Below are positions 1 to 5,372 of a stretch of DNA of 10,362 bases, in pieces (position 1 is the stretch's first letter; each line of letters starts with the position of its first letter). Both the position numbers and the translations under genes were made by a program. This DNA is from Pseudomonadota bacterium (GTDB taxonomy: Bacteria; Pseudomonadota; Alphaproteobacteria; Azospirillales; Azospirillaceae). The DNA is taken from contig JAEZPL010000665.1 of the NCBI GenBank assembly GCA_023413605.1, positions 1-10,362 of the forward strand, written 5' to 3'. The notes under the pieces are model-generated. The model saw nothing but the letters and a program-made list of their open reading frames with translations, was not told where the DNA came from and did no database searches.

Positions 1-1541
1 GCGCCGAATCGGCAAAAACCGAAAAGGGCGAGCGTCCCGGCAAGGACGCGAAGGCTGGCCCGAAGGGCGCCGACTCCGCCCGAACGCACGGTTCCAAGGA
101 GGCCAAGGCGACGGACAGGCGGGACGCCGATGCGGCCAAAGACGACGATGCGGGCAAGGTCGATGGCGCGGCGACGCGGGCTGCACAGACCGACATTCCG
201 GCGGATGACCCGGCGGACGACGACACCATCGTCGAGATCGACGTCACGGTGACCGAAACCACGGTCCAGTTGATCACCGACGACCAGTCCACCACCGTCA
301 CCGACCTGAAGGCCATGGTGGCGTTGGGCGTGGCGGCGGACGGCAACGCTGCCGCACCGGCCGAGGCCGGGACGGCGGCCACGGACGGCGGCGTCACGCC
401 CGTGGATGCGGCGCAGCCGAACAGCGCCGCCGATCCAGCCGCCCAGCAACTGGCGGAACAGCTGGCCGCGCAGCTTGCCGCAACCCCGGCGGCCGGCGAG
501 GCCACGACTCAAGACCAGACGGCCACCGACCCGTCCGCGCAGGCATCCGCTGCGGCGGGCATTCCCGGCGAGGCCAAGCCGGACGACCATATCGCCGAGC
601 TTCTGGCGAAGGGCGGACCGCTCAATCCGGACGAGTTGAAGGCCGCTGAAGCAAAGGCTGCCGAGGTCAAGGCCAGCGCATCGGCGAACGGGAATGGCAC
701 GATGACCGGCCTGCCGTCCGACGATGACGCCACTCTGCCCCAGAATTTCGCCGATCTGGCCGCCGCGAAGACGAAGGATGCGGACAAGGCCGGGGCAAAA
801 GGCGATGCCGACGCCGGTGGCAAGGGCGACGACCAGAATCCCGGCAGCAACCCGGCCCTGACACAGCCCCAGCCGCCGCAGCCGCAGACCGCCGACACGC
901 TGAAGTCCGCCGCCCAGAGCGCCTTCCTGGCCGCCACGGCGGAAGCCGCCAAGGCGGCCGGTGCCGGTGCGTCCGAAGCTGCGAAGGCGGCTGATCCGTC
1001 CACCCCGACATCCACCCACCCGGCCATCGCCGCCATGGAGGCGCCGCGCGCCGCCACCGGCGTGGACGCACCGCAGGCCATGGCGCATCTGCGCCCGTCA
1101 CGCGGTTCCGCCGGCCAGCCGATGGGCGTTCAGGAACAGGTGGCCGTGCACATCCACAAGAACGTGTCGGACGGCAACGTCCAGTTCACCATCAATCTGC
1201 GCCCGACCGAACTCGGCCGCATCGACATCCGTCTGGAAATCGGACAGGACGGCCGCGTGAGCGCCCAGGTGGCCGTGGAAAAAGCCCAGACCCTCGAACT
1301 TCTCCAGCGCGACAGCCGCAATCTGGAACGCGCCTTGCAAGACGCCGGACTGAAGGCGGACAGCAACAGTCTCAACTTCAGCCTGCGCGGCGAAGGCGGC
1401 AACCCGTTCCAGGACGAGGGGCGGCAGGGCGGCGGCTCCGGCCGGCGCGGCCGCGGCGGTGCCGGCGGGGCTGAAGCCGAAGACGTGAAGGCCGCCTACA
1501 CCGTGACGCTCGGCCCCGGCCGCGTCGATATCCACGCCTGA
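1..1541 (+). CDS. fliK: Flagellar hook-length control protein FliK, 5'-truncated by the window edge
   Basis: FliK is the secreted ruler that measures hook length and switches flagellar export from rod/hook to filament substrates. The reading frame is open from base 3, so the true start lies before the window; the GTG at 249 is not a credible start because the same Ala/Asp/Lys-rich composition continues upstream. The first ~375 visible codons are low-complexity and rich in Ala, Pro, Gly, Lys and Asp, as expected of the extended FliK ruler region. The C-terminal export-switch domain (Flg_hook type) is at about 1140-1400, with the hallmark LRPTELG at 1197-1217 followed by an alternating hydrophobic strand and a leucine-rich helix. 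A Gly/Arg-rich tail follows and the gene ends with TGA at 1539-1541. flgD begins 32 bases downstream, so the two are probably co-transcribed. The family call rests on the C-terminal domain and the flgD neighbour. Confidence 0.9.
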   Translation, partial: AESAKTEKGERPGKDAKAGPKGADSARTHGSKEAKATDRRDADAAKDDDAGKVDGAATRAAQTDIPADDPADDDTIVEIDVTVTETTVQLITDDQSTTVTDLKAMVALGVAADGNAAAPAEAGTAATDGGVTPVDAAQPNSAADPAAQQLAEQLAAQLAATPAAGEATTQDQTATDPSAQASAAAGIPGEAKPDDHIAELLAKGGPLNPDELKAAEAKAAEVKASASANGNGTMTGLPSDDDATLPQNFADLAAAKTKDADKAGAKGDADAGGKGDDQNPGSNPALTQPQPPQPQTADTLKSAAQSAFLAATAEAAKAAGAGASEAAKAADPSTPTSTHPAIAAMEAPRAATGVDAPQAMAHLRPSRGSAGQPMGVQEQVAVHIHKNVSDGNVQFTINLRPTELGRIDIRLEIGQDGRVSAQVAVEKAQTLELLQRDSRNLERALQDAGLKADSNSLNFSLRGEGGNPFQDEGRQGGGSGRRGRGGAGGAEAEDVKAAYTVTLGPGRVDIHA

Positions 1542-1573
1542 TCCAGACCAGCGATAGCCGAAGGAACCCCGTC

Positions 1574-2314
1574 ATGGCCACGACCAACACCGATTACGGC
1601 ATCAGCTGGAACCAGACCAACTCCAGCACCGCGAAGAACAACACGACCAAGACCGGTTCCAGCACGACCAAGACGACCGACGAACAGACCCTGGACAAGG
1701 CGGCCACCGGTCTCGGCGACAATTTTCAAAGCTTCCTGAAGCTGCTGACCACGCAGATGCAGAACCAGGACCCGCTGAAGCCGATGGACACCAACGACAT
1801 GACCCGGCAGCTGGTCGACTTCGCGAACGTGGAGCAAAACATCGCCACCAACAGCCGGCTGGACAAGCTGGTGAAGCTCCAGGGGGCCTCCACCGCCTCG
1901 ACCAACCTCGCCTATCTCGGCCGCACGGTCAGCTTCAAGGGCGACGCCTTCGACTACACGCAGGGCATGACCCAGGCGCCGTTGGCCTATGAGCTGGAGA
2001 AGGAAGCCAAGTCGGTCCGCGTGGACATCCTGGACAGCCAGAACCGGACCGTGCGCTCCATGGCCGGCGAGACGAAGGCCGGCATCAAGCATGTCGTGAA
2101 CTGGGACTTCAAGGACAACAACGGCAACGCCGTCCAGCCCGGCACCTACAAGCTGAACATCGCCCCGGTGTCGGACAAGAAGGACGACGTCATCAAGGCG
2201 ACGACCTACACCTTCGGCTTGGTCAACGGCGTCGGCGCGAACACGACCGGCGAAACGGTGGTCAGCGTCGGCAGCCAGGACGTCCTTCTTTCCGATGTCA
2301 CAAAAGTTTACTAA
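1574..2314 (+). CDS. flgD: Flagellar hook capping (hook assembly scaffold) protein FlgD
   Basis: FlgD forms the cap on the growing hook and promotes assembly of FlgE subunits; it is exported by the flagellar type III apparatus. The 246-residue product is a usual length. Residues ~10-45 are Thr/Ser/Asn/Lys-rich and probably disordered, as in export signals of this family. The conserved FlgD N-terminal block follows at ~50-100, including FLKLLTTQMQNQDPLKPMD and a QLVDFANVEQN segment. Residues ~110-246 fit the FlgD Tudor/Ig-like core, with the typical VNWDFKDNNGN...GTYKL turn near 175-195. The ATG at 1574 is chosen because AAGGA (1561-1565) sits 8 bases ahead and the conserved block begins at the expected distance. 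It follows fliK by 32 bases on the same strand. The stop is TAA at 2312-2314. Confidence 0.95.
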   Translation: MATTNTDYGISWNQTNSSTAKNNTTKTGSSTTKTTDEQTLDKAATGLGDNFQSFLKLLTTQMQNQDPLKPMDTNDMTRQLVDFANVEQNIATNSRLDKLVKLQGASTASTNLAYLGRTVSFKGDAFDYTQGMTQAPLAYELEKEAKSVRVDILDSQNRTVRSMAGETKAGIKHVVNWDFKDNNGNAVQPGTYKLNIAPVSDKKDDVIKATTYTFGLVNGVGANTTGETVVSVGSQDVLLSDVTKVY

Positions 2315-2323
2315 AAACTTTTT

Positions 2324-2368
2324 CAGCCGGGGTCGTTCCCGTTGAAGGATGGACGACCCGGCCGGCTG
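2324..2368 (+). terminator. Hairpin after flgD, possible transcription end
   Basis: Ten bases after the flgD stop, arm 2324-2336 (CAGCCGGGGTCGT) pairs along its whole length with 2353-2368 except for a three-base bulge (CCG) in the 3' arm; the loop is 16 bases. The stem is GC-rich, but no U-tract follows it on the + strand, so it is not a textbook intrinsic terminator. It could be an mRNA 3'-end stabiliser or a Rho-assisted end. A short T-run precedes it (2319-2323). Confidence 0.4.
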
Positions 2369-2498
2369 CAACCATGACAGTCCACATCCAGGACCGGAAG
2401 CCATCTTTCAGTCATTTGAAGGGGCGCGAAGCAAACGCAGCAGGGGTGGGAAACTTCCTGTCGTCAATGCTTTAAGCCTGAAACATTAACCCTATCGT

Positions 2499-2513
2499 TT
2501 AGGTTTTTGTTAA
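2499..2513. promoter_or_regulatory. Candidate CtrA-binding site upstream of sciP
   Basis: The sequence reads TTAG-N7-TTAA, a 7-of-8 match to the alphaproteobacterial CtrA consensus TTAA-N7-TTAA. Two further TTAA half-sites lie nearby (2472-2475 and 2486-2489), in an AT-rich patch that stands out from the high-GC surroundings. The site is 64 bases upstream of the chosen sciP start. In Caulobacter sciP is itself CtrA-activated, which makes the match plausible here. A short degenerate motif can arise by chance, so this is a candidate only. The rest of the 2369-2576 gap shows no gene. Confidence 0.4.
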
Positions 2514-2576
2514 GCCGCGAGGGGTAACGTACCACCAAATCGTGGAATAACACTGCTGATGGTGGAGCGTCCGCGC

Positions 2577-2918
2577 ATGTCATCTCGCGAGCTTGAATTA
2601 AGCGACGATGGCTCCTGTGGAGCGTCGATCATCGGTCCAGCAGGACGGCCGATGACGGAAAACGATCTACCCCCGCCCGACACCAAGCGCTGGGTGATGC
2701 GGCGCAAGGCGGAGGTTGTGGCTGGTGTGCGCTCGGGGCTGATCAGCCTCGAGGAGGCTTGCCGTCGCTACACCTTGTCGGTGGAGGAGTTCCTGTCCTG
2801 GCAGCGGCTGATCGACAGCCACGGCATGCGCGGCCTGCGGGCCACGCGGCTACAGGACTATCGTGGCAACCAGCCCGTGCCGGCCCGTGCGCGCATGGCC
2901 AGCACGGCTGCGGAATAG
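2577..2918 (+). CDS. sciP: SciP-type CtrA inhibitor, DUF1153 family regulator
   Basis: SciP is a small helix-turn-helix protein that in Caulobacter binds CtrA and blocks transcription of CtrA-activated genes, many of them flagellar and cell-cycle genes. The 113-residue product carries the family signature: an IIGPAGRPMT block near residues 18-27, then DLPPPDTKRWVMRRKAEVV, the LISLEEACRRYTLSVEEFLSW helix-turn-helix stretch, and a closing GLRATRLQDYR. The conserved block before DLPPPDTKRW excludes the internal ATG at 2652 as the true start. Of the two upstream ATGs (2559, 2577), 2577 has GGAG at 2564-2567 nine bases ahead, while 2559 has no Shine-Dalgarno match, so 2577 is preferred. It lies after fliK-flgD on the same strand and has its own AT-rich upstream region and a strong terminator, suggesting an independent transcript. 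The last ~15 residues (PVPARARMASTAAE) look lineage-specific. Confidence 0.9.
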   Translation: MSSRELELSDDGSCGASIIGPAGRPMTENDLPPPDTKRWVMRRKAEVVAGVRSGLISLEEACRRYTLSVEEFLSWQRLIDSHGMRGLRATRLQDYRGNQPVPARARMASTAAE

Positions 2919-2950
2919 CCAATCGCCCCACGTTCGTCCGCGTGACCAGT

Positions 2951-2985
2951 CGCCGCAGGCCAACCCTGCGGCGTCGATGTTTTTT
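2951..2985 (+). terminator. Intrinsic terminator of sciP
   Basis: A perfect 9-bp stem (CGCCGCAGG at 2951-2959 with CCTGCGGCG at 2965-2973) closes a five-base loop. It is followed after six bases by a run of six T (2980-2985). It begins 33 bases after the sciP stop, on the + strand only. In the opposite direction there is no T-run, so it would not serve the convergent tetR-type gene as well. Confidence 0.85.
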
Positions 2986-3013
2986 GGGTGCGGCCCTTTT
3001 GCGCCGCCCCCTT

Positions 3014-3610
3014 CTACGCCGCCCCGCGCCCAGGCCCCGCACAGGCCGCGTCGATCAGCGCCTCCGCCGCGGAAGCGACCGCATCGCCCGTGCCGTCGGA
3101 GCCGAGCGTCTGACCGCCCACATAGGCGCCTTCCATCAGAAGCTGGAGATGACCGGCCAGTCGGTCCGGGTCGGCCGCGCCGGCGGCTGCGGCAAGATCA
3201 CGCAGGCGCGCGCGGACCTTCCGCTTCTGCCCGATGACCAGGGCGCGTCCGGGATGGTCCGGATCGCGGAATTCGATTGCCGTGTTGATGAAGGGGCAGC
3301 CGCGGAACCTCGGATGCCCGATCCAGTGGCCGAGCGAGACGAACAGCGCCTTCAACTGCGCCTTGGGATCGTTGGGATGGCGGGCGGATACCCGCTCCCA
3401 CCAGATCCAAAAGCTCCGCTCGATGTCCTCAAGGTAGGCGCAGACCAGATCGTCCTTGGACGCGAAGTTCCGGTACAGGCTCATCTTCGCCACGCCGGAG
3501 CGGGCGATGATCCTGTCCACCCCGACGGCCCGGATCCCCTCGCGGTAGAACAACTCCGCCGCCGTTTCCAGAATCCGCTCGCGCGCCGTCTTCGCACTCT
3601 CCCCCGCCAT
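3014..3610 (-). CDS. TetR/AcrR-family transcriptional repressor
   Basis: This is a 198-residue, one-domain-plus-ligand-pocket repressor. The N-terminal TetR helix-turn-helix spans residues ~10-56, with the recognisable GVDRIIARSGVAKMSLYRNF stretch followed by ASKDDLV. The C-terminal part has a FRGCPFINTAIEF segment (Cys105), a motif seen in a common TetR subgroup; the ligand cannot be told from sequence. The open frame extends upstream to 3865, but the ATG at 3610 is preferred because the protein then begins about ten residues before the HTH, as is usual, and because the longer version would run over the operators and into the maoC-type gene. The gene diverges from the MaoC-fold gene at 3792; two palindromes in the shared gap fit autorepression and repression of that gene. 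Upstream Shine-Dalgarno similarity is weak (a GGGGGA about 10 bases before). Confidence 0.88.
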   Translation of the reverse strand: MAGESAKTARERILETAAELFYREGIRAVGVDRIIARSGVAKMSLYRNFASKDDLVCAYLEDIERSFWIWWERVSARHPNDPKAQLKALFVSLGHWIGHPRFRGCPFINTAIEFRDPDHPGRALVIGQKRKVRARLRDLAAAAGAADPDRLAGHLQLLMEGAYVGGQTLGSDGTGDAVASAAEALIDAACAGPGRGAA

Positions 3611-3649
3611 TCCGCGCCATCCCCCGCAACGACCGGCCCATTTGGCCCG

Positions 3650-3679
3650 TTGACAATGATACAGACCTGTCTCTACCAT
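3650..3679 (+). promoter_or_regulatory. Candidate sigma-70 promoter of the MaoC-fold gene
   Basis: A perfect TTGACA -35 box (3650-3655) is followed, after 18 bases, by TACCAT (3674-3679; 4 of 6 matches to TATAAT). The spacer is almost entirely occupied by the first palindromic operator. Transcription would start near 3686, giving a leader of about 105 bases before the ATG at 3792. On the other strand TATCAT (3661-3656) could be the -10 of the divergent repressor gene, but no good -35 goes with it. Confidence 0.55.
3658..3673. promoter_or_regulatory. TetR-type operator, copy 1
   Basis: GATACAGACCTGTCTC is an inverted repeat with 7-base arms around a central AC and one mismatch. It sits exactly between the candidate -35 and -10 boxes, where a bound repressor would block RNA polymerase. 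It shares 15 of 16 bases with copy 2 downstream. Confidence 0.7.
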
Positions 3680-3690
3680 CCACCCGACAT

Positions 3691-3706
3691 GAGACAGACC
3701 TGTCTC
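3691..3706. promoter_or_regulatory. TetR-type operator, copy 2
   Basis: GAGACAGACCTGTCTC is a perfect inverted repeat (GAGACAG / CTGTCTC around AC). It starts just after the expected transcription start of the rightward gene. The centres of the two copies are 33 bp apart, about three helical turns, so two dimers could bind on the same DNA face. It lies between the repressor gene and its presumed target. Confidence 0.75.
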
Positions 3707-3791
3707 CAACATAGTCGCGCCAAGTCGCGGTTGGAAGCGGCGCGCGGCGATCACAAGATTGGCTTGCGAAGGATTGGAGGAACCCGGACCG

Positions 3792-4253
3792 ATGCGCACG
3801 CTCGACGACCTGAAGCCCGGCGACCGCTTCGCCGGCGGCCCCCTGACGGTGACGGCGGAGGACATCGTTGCCTACGCGCGCCAGTTCGACCCGCAGCCCT
3901 TCCACCTCGACGCCGAAGCGGCAAAGGACACGGTGTTCGGCGGGCTTGCGGCCAGCGGCTGGCACACCGCCGGGCTGACCATGCGCATGATCGTGACGGG
4001 CGACGGCCAGTTGGAGGGCGGGTTCGTCGGCATGGGGGTGGAGGAGATCCGCTGGCCGAAGGCCACGCGCCCCGGCGACACGTTGCGCATCGAGAGCGAG
4101 GTTCTGGAGATTCGCCCATCCGGCAAACGCCCGGACCGCGGCATCGCCCGCATGCGCACGACCACCTTCAACCAGGACGGCGACGTGGTGCAGGTGATGA
4201 CCGCCAACCTTCTGGTGCCCCGGCGCGTTGCCGCGGACGCCGCGTCGGAATAA
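3792..4253 (+). CDS. MaoC-like (R)-specific enoyl-CoA hydratase / acyl dehydratase
   Basis: The 153-residue product is a single hot-dog fold protein of the MaoC dehydratase family, whose members reversibly hydrate trans-2-enoyl-CoA or related acyl thioesters. The expected active-site pair is visible: Asp33 and His38 in FDPQPFHLD, equivalent to the D-x4-H of PhaJ-type hydratases, followed by Ser55 in AASGWH, the usual structural Ser/Gly turn. The length fits a stand-alone single-domain enzyme. ATG 3792 is preferred over the in-frame ATG at 3759 because GGAGG (3776-3780) precedes it and the typical start ...LDDLKPGDRF begins at once. It is divergent from the TetR-type gene and carries tandem operators in its promoter, so it is probably induced by the repressor's ligand, perhaps an acyl-CoA or toxic lipid. 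The true substrate cannot be assigned. The stop is TAA at 4251-4253. Confidence 0.85.
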   Translation: MRTLDDLKPGDRFAGGPLTVTAEDIVAYARQFDPQPFHLDAEAAKDTVFGGLAASGWHTAGLTMRMIVTGDGQLEGGFVGMGVEEIRWPKATRPGDTLRIESEVLEIRPSGKRPDRGIARMRTTTFNQDGDVVQVMTANLLVPRRVAADAASE

Positions 4254-4609
4254 CCGCCCCAAACAGCCGCGAGGGACGCGCTGCCCAACTCCATGGTCGG
4301 GCCGCGCAGGACACCCGCGGTGTTGGCCCGCGACAGGTCGGCGTCGCTGAAGCCCACGCCGTCGATCTGCGCGTCCTTCAGCGAGGTGCGTCCCTTGACG
4401 ATCACCTCCTCCGGGTCCGCGTTGCCGACGGAGATGACGTGGCCCTGCTGCAGATCGGCGCCGGTGAAGTCCGCCCCGCGCAGGTTGGCCAGGGACAGGT
4501 CGATCTCCTCCAGCCAGGCATCGGAGAAATCCGACTGCGTCAGCACCGCGCTGCGCAGGTTGAAGCTGCGGACCGCAAGGCGCGACAGGTTCCATGGAGC
4601 GCGACATCA
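4254..4609 (-). pseudogene. Degraded pentapeptide-repeat protein gene
   Basis: Translated on the - strand from about 4595 down to 4290, the frame shows a clear pentapeptide (A(D/N)LXX) pattern: hydrophobic Leu/Phe/Val every fifth residue through FNLRSAVLTQSDFSDAWLEE, ...LANLRGADFTGADLQQ, and again in DAQIDGVGFSDADLSRANTA. The ends are abnormal. The repeat pattern extends upstream past the only in-frame start (GTG at 4546) to codons with no start, and meets an in-frame TGA at 4609-4607. A single-base shift near ATGG (4595-4592) would join an ATG to the pattern as MNLSRLAV, which suggests a frameshift there. Downstream the frame has no stop and runs antisense across the whole MaoC-fold gene to 3872, so the natural 3' end seems lost. 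Pentapeptide proteins have diverse or unknown roles; no function is assigned. A sequencing error is the alternative for the 5' break. Confidence 0.6.
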
Positions 4610-4872
4610 GACGCGCGCCGCCCGGCTTTCCCTGGACACACCGGCCATGGTCGCGCACGCGGCGCAGGAAGGCCATGCTGCGCGCGTCCGGAGCCTTCTT
4701 CCTGTGCACTGGCTCCCCCTTCCAATCACGCTTCCCGCTGCGCATGGGCGGGTGCCGGCCATGGACCGCCGGCCAGGACGGCCTGCATATGTCATAAATC
4801 CAGTGAAAACGTGGAATCAACGTTAAGAGCCCACAGCGGTCAGGGCCATACGGTCGACTGGGGGCAAAACGC

Positions 4873-4898
4873 AAAAAGCCCGGCGCACGGCCAGGCTT
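4873..4898 (-). terminator. Intrinsic terminator of the tRNA-Lys pair
   Basis: Read on the - strand, AAGCCTGGC (4898-4890) pairs with GCCGGGCTT (4884-4876) around a five-base loop, with one G-U wobble. A run of five T (4877-4873) follows immediately, and a further T-run comes shortly after. It lies 35 bases after the 3' end of the second tRNA gene and is oriented to end that transcript. Confidence 0.8.
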
Positions 4899-4932
4899 GG
4901 GATCATCGACGTTTCTGAAATCAGGGTGGGAA

Positions 4933-5008
<76 letters not shown>

Positions 5009-5081
5009 ATTCCCTTCCGGGATTTGAACACCCGGCAGATCGGAAAGGTCCTGAGAACAAGGCCTTTTCCCGAGGAAGTGA

Positions 5082-5157
<76 letters not shown>

Positions 5158-5257
5158 ATCACTTTCTCAACACCGGCGGCGGAAGTTTCGCCTCAACCTT
5201 GCGGTATCGACTAGTTTCCCGTCCGGCCAAGCCGTCGTCCCGGCCGGTGTGGCGCGG

Positions 5258-5286
5258 TTTATAACGAAGCCTCCTGGCCTTGTCGA
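5258..5286 (-). promoter_or_regulatory. Promoter of the tRNA-Lys pair
   Basis: On the - strand TCGACA (5286-5281; 5 of 6 to TTGACA) and TATAAA (5263-5258; 5 of 6 to TATAAT) are separated by exactly 17 bases. The sequence after the -10 box is GC-rich (ACCGCGCC), as in promoters of stable RNAs under stringent control. Transcription would start near 5251, giving a leader of about 94 bases before the first tRNA. No better candidate is seen closer to the tRNA. Confidence 0.65.
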
Positions 5287-5313
5287 TACCAAAATGGATA
5301 GTCCCGTAATTTT

Positions 5314-5343
5314 TTGACGAGAGGCCCGGCGGGGCGATATCAC
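5314..5343 (+). promoter_or_regulatory. Possible promoter of the methyltransferase gene
   Basis: TTGACG (5314-5319; 5 of 6) is followed after 18 bases by TATCAC (5338-5343; 4 of 6), placing a start near 5350 and a leader of about 23 bases carrying the GGAGGA ribosome site at 5360-5365. The match is moderate. The promoter region is shared back-to-back with the tRNA-Lys promoter. Confidence 0.35.
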
Positions 5344-5372
5344 GCACCCCTCAGGGGCTGGAGGACGGAAGC

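Noticed and set aside
249..251. GTG as the start of fliK
   Set aside because: The frame is open back to base 3 with the same composition and no ribosome site at 249; the gene simply begins before the window.
2559..2561. ATG 2559 as the sciP start
   Set aside because: No Shine-Dalgarno match upstream, whereas ATG 2577 has GGAG nine bases ahead; it remains possible.
3611..3865. 85-residue N-terminal extension of the TetR protein
   Set aside because: It would be encoded across the operators and the start of the divergent gene, and TetR proteins normally begin about ten residues before the helix-turn-helix.
4765..4825. Promoter for the pentapeptide remnant on the - strand (TTGATT with TATGAC, 18-base spacing)
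   Set aside because: Both boxes match only 4 of 6 and the gene appears broken; too weak to annotate.
2759..4918. 719-codon open frame on the + strand
   Set aside because: It crosses sciP out of frame, the TetR gene antisense, the MaoC gene out of frame and the pentapeptide remnant. It is Arg/Pro/Ala-rich with no family features; a high-GC shadow.
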